This document shows, piece after piece, positions 1-8,084 of a stretch of DNA of 59,690 bases (the first letter of the stretch is position 1; every line of letters begins with the position of its first letter). Position numbers and translations under genes: made by a program. Under the pieces are notes generated by a model that was given only the letters and a program-made list of their open reading frames with translations, had not been told where the DNA came from and made no database searches. Origin of the DNA: Bordetella petrii (lineage in GTDB: Bacteria > Pseudomonadota > Gammaproteobacteria > Burkholderiales > Burkholderiaceae_B); contig WMBV01000033.1 of the NCBI GenBank assembly GCA_017745595.1, positions 1 to 59,690 on the forward strand. The letters are read 5' to 3'.

Positions 1-2
1 CT

Positions 3-533
3 CCCCCTCCGCCCGAGCCTGAACAGCCGCCCGAGCCCGAGGAGCCTAAAGAGGAAGAAGTGGTCGAGCCCGAGCCGGAACCCGAACCGACGCCGATCGA
101 GGAACCCCAGCCCGAAGAGGAGGCGCCGCCGTCGCCGGCTGACGATCTGGCCGACCCCATGCAAATCGACGGCGAGGCTCAGGCAGGTTCGGACGCGTTC
201 AATATTGGCGCCGGCAGCGGTGGCGGCATGTCGGGTGGGGGAGGCGGGCGCGCGGGCAATGCCACCTATAGCCAATACCTTGCCTACATGTTCCAACGCA
301 TTCTGCGCGAGGACGATCGCACCCGCAATCTGGTGTTCCGCCTGAACGCGGACATATGGCTGACCGCCAGCGGGCAGATCACCCAGGTCAAGCTGACCAA
401 GTCCAGCGGAGATTCCGAGATCGATGAGTTGGTCATCGCTGCTGTGCGCGCGGCCGGCCAGCTCGATGAACGTCCACCAGCTTCGCTGACCATGCCAGTG
501 AGTGTGGCCTTCCAGGGTCGGCGCCCCAATTAA
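3..533 (+). CDS. TonB-like energy transducer, C-terminal part (5' end outside window)
   Basis: The reading frame is open at the window edge, so the N-terminus and any membrane anchor are missing. What remains is a Pro/Glu-rich stretch (PEPEPEPTPIEEPQPEEE), typical of the periplasm-spanning linker of TonB proteins, then a Gly-rich linker, then about 85 residues that look like a TonB C-terminal domain (from YLAYMFQRIL, through LNADIWLTASGQITQVKL, to SVAFQG). Known role of the family: transmitting ExbB/ExbD-harnessed energy to outer-membrane partners. The porin gene follows after 47 bp. Together with the downstream genes this suggests the end of a TpsB-exbB-exbD-tonB-like block upstream of the window (inference). 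Confident for the TonB_C domain, less so for the partner. Confidence 0.8.
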   Translation, partial: PPPPEPEQPPEPEEPKEEEVVEPEPEPEPTPIEEPQPEEEAPPSPADDLADPMQIDGEAQAGSDAFNIGAGSGGGMSGGGGGRAGNATYSQYLAYMFQRILREDDRTRNLVFRLNADIWLTASGQITQVKLTKSSGDSEIDELVIAAVRAAGQLDERPPASLTMPVSVAFQGRRPN

Positions 534-580
534 CCGTAGACACACTATTGACTTTTTGCTAGCAGGAGCAAGTTTCAATC

Positions 581-2317
581 ATGAATCAGCACACTACCTT
601 GACGTTTCGCCCGAGCCGGCTCGCCGCCGCGCTGGCGCTGGCGTTGACGTTTGCAACCGGCCCGGTCACGGCACAACCGGCGGCGCCTACCGACAACGCC
701 ACCATCAACCTGATACGTCTGCTGGTTGAGCAAGGTGTGCTCAAGCAGGATCAGGCCGATGCGCTGGTCAAGCAGGCCACCGCCGAAGCCGCGCAGGCTA
801 AGTCCGCGGCCACCTCGGGCGGCGCGGCGCTGGCCCAGCCCGGTGATGTGCGGGTCCCGTATATTCCCGAGACGGTGCGCGACCAGATCCGCGACGAGGT
901 CAAGACCGAGGTCATGGCCCAGGCCCAGGCCGAGAACTGGGCCCAGCCCAATACCTTCCCGGACTGGGTGTCGCGCATCACCGTGGAGGGCGACGTGCGC
1001 GTGCGTGGCGAATCGCGCGGATTCAATAGCGGCAATAGCAACGAAGTCATTGATTTTGCCGAACTGAACGCCAGCGGCCCTTACGATGTCAATACCGATA
1101 CCAATGCCGGATATCCGCCGCTGCTAAACACCCGCCGCGACCGCCGAAACCTGGCGCGGGTGCGTGCGCGCCTGGGCGTGCGCGCCGAAATTTCCGAGCA
1201 ATGGACCGCGGGCATTCGCCTGGCCACGGGCAGCGACGACAGCCCGGTATCGACCACGCAAACGCTCGGCGGCGGCATGAGCAAGAAGGATATATGGCTG
1301 GATCAGGCCTACCTCTCGTACCGCCCAGCGACATGGGCTACGGTGACGGCGGGCCGCTTCAGCAACCCTTTCTTGTCGACTGATCTGCTGTATTCGGGCG
1401 ACCTGAACTTTGACGGGGCCGCGGCGATATTCAAGCATCCTTTGCCAGGGCGCAATGTCACCCTGTTCGGCACCTTGGGCGGCTTTGCCACCGAGTACGC
1501 CCATAGCCCCTGGACCTCGGCCGAGTTCAGCGAGGGCGAGAGCGAAAACAAGTGGTTGCTGGGCGGTCAGTTCGGCGCCGAATGGAAAATCAACGAAAGG
1601 AACAGCCTGCGCGGAGCGCTGGCGTACTACCACTTCGACAATATCGCGGGCCAACGATCCAGCCAGTGCGACGGGCCCTGGTATGGCGAGGGCTGCGATA
1701 CAGACTGGTCACGTCCGGCGTTCATGCAAAAGGGCAACACGGTGTTTCTGTTGCGCGACATCGCGCTCAATCCCAATGCCCAGGGGCCGGGCGGCACGGT
1801 GGGCCCGCAATACACCGCACTGCCGCAATACGTCGGTCTGGCCTCCAAATTCAACCTGCTGGACCTGAATCTGCGTTGGGATACGCGCGTCATGAGCGGC
1901 CTGGGCCTGCGCCTGAGCGGCAACTATATCCGCAATCTGGCCTATGACGAGGACAAGATGTGGAGCCGCTCGGCCGGGCAGATCGTCAACAACCTGGATA
2001 ACGATGGCGAGCTCGAAAGCGGCCCCAATGCCTGGATGCTTCACGCCGCCTTGGGCAACGGATTCGATATGCGCAACAAGGGTGATTGGCAGGTATTCGC
2101 CGGCTACAAGTACATCGAGCCCGACTCCATGCCCGACGGCTACAACGATTCGTCCTTTCATCTGGGGGGCACCAACGCCCGCGGCTACTACCTGGGCGGC
2201 AGCTATGCGTTCGATAAGAATGTGTACGGTGCCTTGCGCTGGAGCAGTTCCAAGGAAATCTACGGGCCGCCGATGTCCATCGACGTGCTGCAGTTGGAAG
2301 TCAACGCGCGTTTCTAG
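581..2317 (+). CDS. Putative outer-membrane porin (Porin_5-like)
   Basis: 578 residues. An N-terminal signal peptide ends near ATGPVTAQPA. A short helical segment (residues ~45-75, LIRLLVEQGVLKQDQADALV) and a linker precede a long beta-rich region that starts near RITVEGDVRVRGE and ends in LEVNARF; the terminal Phe is usual for outer-membrane beta-barrels. The helical N-terminus plus barrel resembles the putative porin family PF16930. The substrate cannot be read from sequence. A good ribosome binding site (AGGAG, 562-566) supports the start. It lies 47 bp after the TonB-like gene and probably shares its transcript. Two cysteines in the middle (SSQCDGPWYGEGCD) could form a loop disulfide. Confidence 0.8.
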   Translation: MNQHTTLTFRPSRLAAALALALTFATGPVTAQPAAPTDNATINLIRLLVEQGVLKQDQADALVKQATAEAAQAKSAATSGGAALAQPGDVRVPYIPETVRDQIRDEVKTEVMAQAQAENWAQPNTFPDWVSRITVEGDVRVRGESRGFNSGNSNEVIDFAELNASGPYDVNTDTNAGYPPLLNTRRDRRNLARVRARLGVRAEISEQWTAGIRLATGSDDSPVSTTQTLGGGMSKKDIWLDQAYLSYRPATWATVTAGRFSNPFLSTDLLYSGDLNFDGAAAIFKHPLPGRNVTLFGTLGGFATEYAHSPWTSAEFSEGESENKWLLGGQFGAEWKINERNSLRGALAYYHFDNIAGQRSSQCDGPWYGEGCDTDWSRPAFMQKGNTVFLLRDIALNPNAQGPGGTVGPQYTALPQYVGLASKFNLLDLNLRWDTRVMSGLGLRLSGNYIRNLAYDEDKMWSRSAGQIVNNLDNDGELESGPNAWMLHAALGNGFDMRNKGDWQVFAGYKYIEPDSMPDGYNDSSFHLGGTNARGYYLGGSYAFDKNVYGALRWSSSKEIYGPPMSIDVLQLEVNARF

Positions 2318-2395
2318 ATGCCATTTACTCACGCAGCAAGCACGCCGGGGCGTAGCCGCGATGAGCGGCACGGCCCGGCGCCGTTTGGATAATAA

Positions 2396-3529
2396 ATGGA
2401 CCGACATCTGGCGAGCACCGGGCAATCAGGCGATGAAATCGATCTGATGCAACTGTTCAAACAATTATGGAGGGGGCGCGCCTGGGTAATGGGGGTGGCC
2501 GCGGTCGCATCGGCCCTAGCTGCGGTGTACGTTTTTGGTTTCGCGCCGGTCGTCTACGAGACGCGCGTCGTACTCTTGCCGCCAAGTCCGTCGGACCTGG
2601 CGGCATACACCCATGCTTACTTGAATAGTGAGGCGGCGTATCGGCATTCGACGCAAGAGGCTACGCCTGCCGACACGAATCCAGCCATTTCTCCATTGAC
2701 GTCCGAGCAAGCCTACCGTGGGTTCTTGACGCACTTGGCCTCCGCACAGTTGCGCGAGCGGTTCTTCGACGAGGTCTACCTGCAAGCAGGGTCCTCAGTG
2801 CAATCGAACGCCAAGGTATTTGCCCACATGTTCAAGGCGATTGATTTGAGGCTGCCGTCGCCCGGTTCGCAAGAGACCGTCTTGACCTGGCGTGGCGAGG
2901 AACCCGAAAAAATCGCGACATGGGCCAATCAGTTCGTCGCAATGGCCATCTCTGCGGCACAACGACAGCTGAAAGACGATCTGGTCAGTGAGCTGGCTAC
3001 CCGCTTGCGCAGCGTGCGTGCGCAGATGGACACGGAGCGTCAAGTGGGCCACACTGAACGGCGAGCGCAAATCGTGCGAACACAGGAGGCATTGCGGATG
3101 GCCCAAGCGCTGGGCCTGGACAATGGATTTGAGGCTCAAGGTGTGCTGATCGTCGACGATGGGAACGCATTGCCGTATTCACAGGGCAGCAAAGCGCTGC
3201 AAGCGAAACTGGCGGCGTTGCGAACCCGGCAGGACGATGATCCCTGGCTCGACGCGCTGGCACCTTTGCGCCGGACCGAATCACTGCTCAGAGACGTTGT
3301 GATCAGCGTCGATGCGATAGGCGTGGCCCATGTTGATGCTGCGGCAGCTGTGCCTCACGTTCCGGTAGCCCCAAGGCACGCGCTGATCATGTCGGCGGCC
3401 TGTGTGCTGGGTCTGCTCTTGGGCTGCGGTGTGGCGCTGGTGCGCGCGTCGATCGAACAGACGCGAATAGCGCGCGCCCATGCCGCTTCGGATTGGCCGG
3501 CGATGGGCGGCAGCAAGCGCCAGACTTGA
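2396..3529 (+). CDS. Wzz/chain-length-determinant-like inner-membrane protein
   Basis: 377 residues. The N-terminus (DEIDLMQLFKQLWRGRAWV) followed by a transmembrane segment (residues ~32-52), a long periplasmic helical region (~55-330) and a second transmembrane segment (~332-352) is the architecture of Wzz/FepE polysaccharide co-polymerases. Those set the length of surface polysaccharide chains from the inner membrane. No polysaccharide polymerase or flippase is visible nearby, so here it may serve the exoprotein system rather than O-antigen (inference). The start was chosen because it keeps the conserved acidic DEIDL segment before the first membrane span. Its own ribosome site is weak. 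Confidence 0.75.
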   Translation: MDRHLASTGQSGDEIDLMQLFKQLWRGRAWVMGVAAVASALAAVYVFGFAPVVYETRVVLLPPSPSDLAAYTHAYLNSEAAYRHSTQEATPADTNPAISPLTSEQAYRGFLTHLASAQLRERFFDEVYLQAGSSVQSNAKVFAHMFKAIDLRLPSPGSQETVLTWRGEEPEKIATWANQFVAMAISAAQRQLKDDLVSELATRLRSVRAQMDTERQVGHTERRAQIVRTQEALRMAQALGLDNGFEAQGVLIVDDGNALPYSQGSKALQAKLAALRTRQDDDPWLDALAPLRRTESLLRDVVISVDAIGVAHVDAAAAVPHVPVAPRHALIMSAACVLGLLLGCGVALVRASIEQTRIARAHAASDWPAMGGSKRQT

Positions 3530-3547
3530 TGTTATGCGTCTTCGCGC

Positions 3548-3616
3548 ATAAGACAAACAACCGTTTACATGAATTTTTTGTGACACTGAGCGAGATGGCT
3601 TTGTCTTATCCGTCTA
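3548..3616 (+). repeat. Inverted repeat and CGTCTA element in the 147-bp gap before the coiled-coil gene
   Basis: Ten-base inverted arms ATAAGACAAA (3548-3557) and TTTGTCTTAT (3600-3609) are separated by 42 nt. CGTCTA follows at 3611-3616, matching the -10-like element at other promoters in this window. The expected TGTYYC partner about 23 nt upstream is not convincing (TGAGCG). It could be a weak internal promoter or operator; no function is established. Confidence 0.3.
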
Positions 3617-3676
3617 ATACAGTAATGGACGGCAGCGCACTGTTGTCACTATTCATCCGAGAAAGGAAGCCTTACC

Positions 3677-4444
3677 GTGGCCAGTAGCAAGCTAGGCATC
3701 ATCAAACCGACCTTTATCCTCACGACCGCGGCACGCTGGGTCGCCGAATGGTTGGGCCGGAAGCCGCCGCCGTTGTTTACTCGGATCCGGCTCGGCGCCA
3801 TGGGCGTGAGCCTTGCGCTGGCCGTGCCGGCCTTGGCTCACGCACAAAGCCAGAGCATGGAGGAGCGGCTGCGCACGCAGTTGCGAAGCACGACCCAGCA
3901 ATTGCAGAGCTTGCAAAGCCAGCAAGCGCAAGTCAATGCTGCCAAGGTGGCGGCTGAAGCCCAGCGCGATGCGGCGCAAAAAGAGGTGGAACGGTTGCGC
4001 GGTCAACTGGAAAAGGTGACGGGGCAGGCCCAGAAGTTGGCCGAGCAGCAGGATGCGGTCGAGCAGGCGGCACGTGCACAGGTGGCGGCCAGCTACGCGC
4101 AGCGCGACCAGTTCAAGAATGCTTACGATGAATTGCTGACGATGGCTCGCGCTACCGAAGCCAACAGGGTGAGCCTGCAGAAGACGCTCGCCCAGCGCGA
4201 CGGCGAATTGACGCTGTGCGCGGCCAAAAATCGTGAGCTTTACGATGCGGGCAAGGAGATCTTGGCTGCGTACGAAAATTTCAGCACTGGCGATTTGTTG
4301 AAAATCCGCCAACCTTTTGCCGCGGGCGCCCGTGTCAAGTTCGAAGAGCAAGCTCAAGAGTATGGCGACAAGCTCTACGGCGGGCAGTTCGACCCCCGCC
4401 AGGCTGTCCAATCGCCGGCTGTGGCGGCCGACGCACAGTCCTAG
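3677..4444 (+). CDS. Periplasmic coiled-coil protein, unrecognised family
   Basis: 255 residues, GTG start preceded by GAAAGGAAG (3661-3669). An unusually long N-terminal region (~55 residues, with an Arg/Lys-containing stretch before the hydrophobic core LGAMGVSLALAVPALAHAQS) suggests an extended signal peptide. Residues ~60-150 are Gln/Ala/Glu-rich heptads (ERLRTQLRSTTQQLQSLQ and similar), a strong coiled-coil prediction. The C-terminal ~90 residues are globular-looking with one Cys (LTLCAAKNREL). I do not recognise the family. Its place between the Wzz-like and YbjN-like genes suggests a periplasmic accessory factor for the exoproteins (inference). Confidence 0.7.
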   Translation: MASSKLGIIKPTFILTTAARWVAEWLGRKPPPLFTRIRLGAMGVSLALAVPALAHAQSQSMEERLRTQLRSTTQQLQSLQSQQAQVNAAKVAAEAQRDAAQKEVERLRGQLEKVTGQAQKLAEQQDAVEQAARAQVAASYAQRDQFKNAYDELLTMARATEANRVSLQKTLAQRDGELTLCAAKNRELYDAGKEILAAYENFSTGDLLKIRQPFAAGARVKFEEQAQEYGDKLYGGQFDPRQAVQSPAVAADAQS

Positions 4445-4540
4445 GCGGACCGGATCTGTCGCCGCGCTTGCGCTGCGGCCGGCTGCGCCGTGTAGAGCCA
4501 TTCCCATTTTGCATCTATTTATCGACTACAGGATTTCCCC

Positions 4541-5062
4541 ATGAGCACCGATAACACCGCACTCGTTCAATCGATCAGCGTCGAGCACTTGACAGAATTG
4601 CTGCAAGGAGCCGGTTACCGTGTCACGTCGTCCGAGCAAAACGGCCAGACGCAGTTGTTGAGCGCCACCCAGGGCATCGGCTTTGCGCTGCGCTTTGGCA
4701 ACCCCGCAGCAGAGGCCGACCGCTACCTGGATTACACGCTCAGCTGCGCCTTGCGGGTACAAGGCGAGCTGCCCGAAGGCCTTGTACCGCAGTGGAACCG
4801 CACCAAGCGGTTTGCTCGGCTGGCCCGCCAGGCCGATTTTCTGGTATTGGAGATGGATGTCATCGTAGCGGGCGGGGTATCCGACGCCTACGTGCGCGCC
4901 AACGTGGAGCTTTGGGATCATCTGCTGCAGCAGTTCCTGCTTTTCCTGCGCACGTTCGCCACGCAGGCCGATGAGTCCTTCGCGGCGCAGCCCAATGGCG
5001 AAGAGAACGCGTCCGATACCGGTTCGGTAGATACCGAGGATGCGGCAACGCGCGCCGCGTAA
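4541..5062 (+). CDS. YbjN-domain protein
   Basis: 173 residues, no signal peptide, so cytoplasmic. Residues ~10-140 resemble the YbjN family (PF10722): an N-terminal helix with LTELLQGAGY, the central GIGFALRFGNP strand, YLDYTLSCAL, then WNRTKRFARL and LEMDVIVAGGVSD. The C-terminal ~35 residues are acidic and probably disordered. YbjN folds resemble type III secretion chaperones. That makes a chaperone-like role plausible in an operon devoted to exported giants, but it is an inference. It ends 6 bp before the PpiC-like gene, which indicates co-transcription. Confidence 0.75.
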   Translation: MSTDNTALVQSISVEHLTELLQGAGYRVTSSEQNGQTQLLSATQGIGFALRFGNPAAEADRYLDYTLSCALRVQGELPEGLVPQWNRTKRFARLARQADFLVLEMDVIVAGGVSDAYVRANVELWDHLLQQFLLFLRTFATQADESFAAQPNGEENASDTGSVDTEDAATRAA

Positions 5063-5068
5063 GGGTGT

Positions 5069-6100
5069 ATGGCTATGAAGTTCAAGCGAACGCAAGTGGC
5101 TCTTGCCGTGGGTGGTCTCGCGTTGATCGGAGCGGGGTTCGCCATCGGCACGTGGAGTAGCGGTTCGCCGTCGGCGCTGCCTGAGGCTCAAGCGGTCACC
5201 CACGAGGCGCCTGGCAAGGCCGTTGCCACTTCGGACGCCGAGAAGGCGGGTGACCCCGAGGTGGCGGCCTCAGCCAACAGCCCGGCCGTCGCACGCCTGG
5301 GCAACCTGGCCGTGGGTCAGGAAGAGGTGACGCGTTTATTGCGCAATTTGCCGCAAGCCACCCGTGCTCAACTGAAAGAGGACCGCTCGGCCTTGGATCA
5401 ATGGCTGCGTACGCGCCTGGCCGAAGAGGCATTGCTGGCTGAGGCGCAGCGGCAGGGCTGGAAGGAGCGTCCCGAGGTCAAGGAGCTTGCCCAGGCCGCC
5501 GAACGACAAGTGGTCCTGCAAACCTACCTGGATGAAGTCAGCCAGGTGGCAGCCGACTATCCTTCGGACAAGGAATTGCAGGCGGCTTACGATGCCAACA
5601 AAGTGCAATGGACGTCGCCTGCGCAGTATCGCGTCAGCCAGATTTTTCTGGCGGCCCCCTATCAAGATGCCGAAGCTGTGGCCAAGGTGCGTAAACATGC
5701 TGCCGACATTGCTAAGAAGGCACGCGCTAAGGGAGCCGATTTTACCGCGCTGGTCAAGGAGTACTCACAGGATGAGGCCACGGCCGCTCAAGAGGGCGAC
5801 ACAGGCTGGGCCCCGCTACAGCAATTGGTTCCCGAGATTCGGGCGACTGTGGCGGCACTGGACAAGGGTGCCGTGTCGGAGCCCGTGCAGTCCCAGGCCG
5901 GTTTTCATGTCCTGAAGCTGGCTGATTTCCGGGAGCAGACAACGCCAGAACTTGGTGCTGTACGGGAGCAATTGCGCCAGGCTCTTCGGCGCCAGCGCAA
6001 GGCGGCGGTGGCACAGGCGTACCTGAAAGGTTTGGTAGATGCGGGCACGTTGAGTATCGACGGGGCGTCCTTGCGCGCTGCGTTCGACGCAGCCCAATAA
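5069..6100 (+). CDS. Membrane-anchored PpiC/SurA-like peptidyl-prolyl isomerase
   Basis: 343 residues. A short basic N-terminus and hydrophobic segment (residues ~9-27) anchor or export the protein. Residues ~76-165 look like a SurA-N/PpiD-type chaperone region (VARLGNLAVGQEEVTRLL, LAEEALLAEAQRQGW). Residues ~182-290 form a parvulin rotamase domain (YRVSQIFLAAP, then a GDTGW segment, then AGFHVLKL). It would help extracytoplasmic folding of exported or outer-membrane proteins. The ATG at 5069 has AAGGG just upstream; ATG 5075 is an alternative. As I recall the P. aeruginosa PUMA3/PdtA region, a PpiC-type gene (PA0699) lies there too, which supports conserved linkage. Confidence 0.85.
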   Translation: MAMKFKRTQVALAVGGLALIGAGFAIGTWSSGSPSALPEAQAVTHEAPGKAVATSDAEKAGDPEVAASANSPAVARLGNLAVGQEEVTRLLRNLPQATRAQLKEDRSALDQWLRTRLAEEALLAEAQRQGWKERPEVKELAQAAERQVVLQTYLDEVSQVAADYPSDKELQAAYDANKVQWTSPAQYRVSQIFLAAPYQDAEAVAKVRKHAADIAKKARAKGADFTALVKEYSQDEATAAQEGDTGWAPLQQLVPEIRATVAALDKGAVSEPVQSQAGFHVLKLADFREQTTPELGAVREQLRQALRRQRKAAVAQAYLKGLVDAGTLSIDGASLRAAFDAAQ

Positions 6101-6104
6101 TGCC

Positions 6105-6515
6105 ATGTCTTCTGAATACTGGAACGTGCTTCAGGGGCATTTGACCGAGCGATTGAGCGCCATACTAGGCACGGACGACTCAATCATAGGTCCCCTGGGC
6201 CATGAGCGGGCGGAGTTGCGTCTTCTGGCTGCCTGGCGAGCGCTGAGGGCAAGCGGTTATCTTCCCATTCCCGTAGCACCCGTATCACCGAATCGGACGT
6301 TGAGCCGTGGTGATATTGCCGCATTGCATGGGGTGCTGCGCACGGTTTACTTGGCCGAGTTGGTCTTTGGCGACGCTCATCGTGCCCGCCAATGGCTGTG
6401 CGCACCCAAGACCAAGCTGCAGGGCCGTGTGCCTTTGATGCTCTCGGCCTATGCCGGGCATGCGCAAGGTCTGGAACTATGGCTAAAAGAAATAAATGAA
6501 GGTTGTTACCGATGA
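6105..6515 (+). CDS. ParS/MbcA/Xre-type antitoxin-like protein (DUF2384 domain)
   Basis: 136 residues. The C-terminal half (from LSRGDIAALHGVLRTVYLAE through LVFGDAHRARQWLCAPKTKL to EINEG) matches the pattern of the DUF2384 toxin-binding domain: a helix, FGD..RA..WL, a conserved GR.PL, and a C-terminal short helix. The N-terminal half is probably a degenerate helix-turn-helix. It starts 4 bp after the isomerase gene and overlaps the next gene by ATGA, so the pair is translationally coupled and part of the accessory operon. Classical relatives neutralise RES toxins and autorepress. No separate promoter is visible, which may mean it has been recruited to the operon. Confidence 0.65.
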   Translation: MSSEYWNVLQGHLTERLSAILGTDDSIIGPLGHERAELRLLAAWRALRASGYLPIPVAPVSPNRTLSRGDIAALHGVLRTVYLAELVFGDAHRARQWLCAPKTKLQGRVPLMLSAYAGHAQGLELWLKEINEGCYR

Positions 6516-7009
6516 TCGCGCTTTGGCGCCTGTGCAACGGCAAAGATTTCTGGGACCACTCCGGCGTAGGGGGGCGATGGCACCCCGCCGAACAGGCGGT
6601 ACTTGTTCTTGAGGCGTCATCCGTGGCTGCTGTATGCGCCGCGCTGGCGTGTGCCGAGGTGGGCCATCCTCGCGAATTGCCCGTCACCTATCATCTCTAT
6701 CAGGTATGGATACCGAAACGGTCGATCGTGCTGGCTGACGTGCCGCGTAGGTGGCAAAAGAACCATAGAGCCACGCGCGCGGTGGGCCAAGCCTGGCTGG
6801 ACAAAGAGGAATCGCTAGCGCTCTGCGTGCCTTCGATGAGTGGTGGGCGCCAGTATCTGCTCAACACCCGACACGCTGATGTGCGTGTTTGTCGCGTCGA
6901 CGGGCGATGGCCTCATCCCTTTGAGCCGGCTGTCGTGCAGGTGGCACCCATGCTGAGAAGAGACGCTGAGTGGCTGGCGCTATTCGCGCCTTTCGATGTA
7001 TCTGACTAG
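6512..7009 (+). CDS. RES-domain-like protein, divergent
   Basis: 165 residues from the ATG at 6512, which overlaps the upstream stop as ATGA. A TTG nine bases earlier is a less likely start. The order of features follows RES-family NAD+-degrading toxins: R....G near the start, GRWHPAEQAVLVLEAS, a middle LPVTYHLYQVWIP strand, ATRAVGQAWLDKEESLALCVPS, and YLLNTRH. From memory, the family carries a Tyr and a Glu after the GRW motif; here those places appear to be Val and Ala. Activity may therefore be reduced or lost. It pairs with the DUF2384 protein upstream, which supports the family call. A structural role in the accessory operon is possible. Confidence 0.6.
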   Translation: MIALWRLCNGKDFWDHSGVGGRWHPAEQAVLVLEASSVAAVCAALACAEVGHPRELPVTYHLYQVWIPKRSIVLADVPRRWQKNHRATRAVGQAWLDKEESLALCVPSMSGGRQYLLNTRHADVRVCRVDGRWPHPFEPAVVQVAPMLRRDAEWLALFAPFDVSD

Positions 7010-7078
7010 CCCGAGTGGCCAGCTGTCCGCAGGGCGGACCGCAAGCCTAAGGCGTGACATGTTTTGGGGAGTATTTGG

Positions 7079-7198
7079 ATGAGCCGTGTCTCTTTTCTTT
7101 ATGCGTTGATCGGCTTATTGGGCGGTGTGATTGCATTGTTGACGCTTGGCATACTGGAGCTGGGTGGGCCCATTGATTTGGCCTTGAGTGGCTATTGA
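7079..7198 (+). CDS. Small single-span membrane peptide (39 aa)
   Basis: ATG at 7079 is preceded by GGGGAG (7066-7071), a good ribosome site. The peptide has a short basic start, then one hydrophobic segment (FLYALIGLLGGVIALLTLGI), then ELGGPIDLALSGY. It overlaps the start of the protease gene downstream by 11 bp, as expected for translational coupling in an operon. No family is recognised. It could be an inner-membrane subunit of the accessory complex; function unknown. Confidence 0.5.
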   Translation: MSRVSFLYALIGLLGGVIALLTLGILELGGPIDLALSGY

Positions 7199-8012
7199 GC
7201 ATCACGTGGGCCTGTGTCGCGCCATGCTCCACACTTGGCTCAGCCTGATCGGGGCCGCGGACTGTCTCTCGCGCTGGATAAAACGACCGTTGCACGCAGG
7301 CTTGATGTTCTTGGGCTGGCTGGTGTTTGGTATGAGCGCTGCGGTCGCTGATCGTTTGCCCCATTCGGTTGGTATCGGCGTTCACGCCAGCGGGGTATTT
7401 CTCAATGCAAGTGGCGATGTGTTGACGGCACGGCATGCCGTTGCCGATTGCCGCAACGTATATGTCGTCAAGGATGCCCGGGTCGTGGCCGGGCGTATCC
7501 GCGCCACCAGCAAGAGCCACGATTTAGCGGTAGTCAGCACCGAATTGAAGCCCTACTTGAGTGCGACGTTTGCCACTTCCCCTTCGGCGCAGGCACCCGG
7601 TACGGGAGTGTTCGCTGAAAGTTATTCGGTAGTGCAGCGCATGCCCAATCGGGCCAATGTGGTGTTCAACGCCTTCTCTGATCCCCGAACCGGTGAATTA
7701 TCGCTGTTGTCGCCCGTGCAACCGGGTGCCAGTGGCAGCCCTGTGCTTCACGCCGGTTTGGTTCTGGGTGTGGTGGTCGAACGGCTTGCACCGGCCCATG
7801 GGGCCCGCGGAAGCATTACGCTCAGCCAAGCGGGCAAGGGGACGCAGGTGCTTGGTCCCAGCCGCGTCAAGGCCGTGTTGACCGAGCACATCAAGGCGTT
7901 CCTGCGTGAAAACGCCATCGAATTTGCCGAGAGCGATACGCCGCAATTGGGACGGATGCAGGCCCAGGCGCCGCGCGCGGCCACGTTGTCGGTAGGGGTG
8001 ATATGCGGCTGA
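7188..8012 (+). CDS. Exported trypsin-like serine protease
   Basis: 274 residues from a GTG overlapping the preceding small gene; ATG 7224 is an alternative start. A hydrophobic segment (residues ~37-54, LHAGLMFLGWLVFGMSAAVA) acts as signal or anchor. The trypsin_2-like catalytic residues are visible: His83 in TARHAVADC, Asp112 in SHDLAVVST, and Ser182 in GASGSPVL. No PDZ domain follows, unlike DegP. Given its neighbours it could mature or trim exported exoproteins, or act in signalling by cutting an anti-sigma factor; both are inference. The C-terminal ~50 residues are Ala/Gln-rich with no recognised domain. Confidence 0.75.
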   Translation: MAIEHHVGLCRAMLHTWLSLIGAADCLSRWIKRPLHAGLMFLGWLVFGMSAAVADRLPHSVGIGVHASGVFLNASGDVLTARHAVADCRNVYVVKDARVVAGRIRATSKSHDLAVVSTELKPYLSATFATSPSAQAPGTGVFAESYSVVQRMPNRANVVFNAFSDPRTGELSLLSPVQPGASGSPVLHAGLVLGVVVERLAPAHGARGSITLSQAGKGTQVLGPSRVKAVLTEHIKAFLRENAIEFAESDTPQLGRMQAQAPRAATLSVGVICG

Positions 8013-8084
8013 CACCCAGTGGGCGTGGTGCCGAATTATCTTGATTTCATATCTCGTTTGAACGTCATTGTGAAGGACACATCC

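Noticed and set aside
3611-3616. CGTCTA as a full sigma promoter for the coiled-coil gene
   Set aside because: No convincing TGTYYC element or Pho-box-like repeat at the right distance. The hexamer also occurs inside coding sequence (for example near 36757 and 41766), so alone it means little.
8019-8084. GTG 8019 as the start of the TonB_C protein
   Set aside because: No ribosome site there; AAGGAC before ATG 8085 and the signal peptide position favour the later start.
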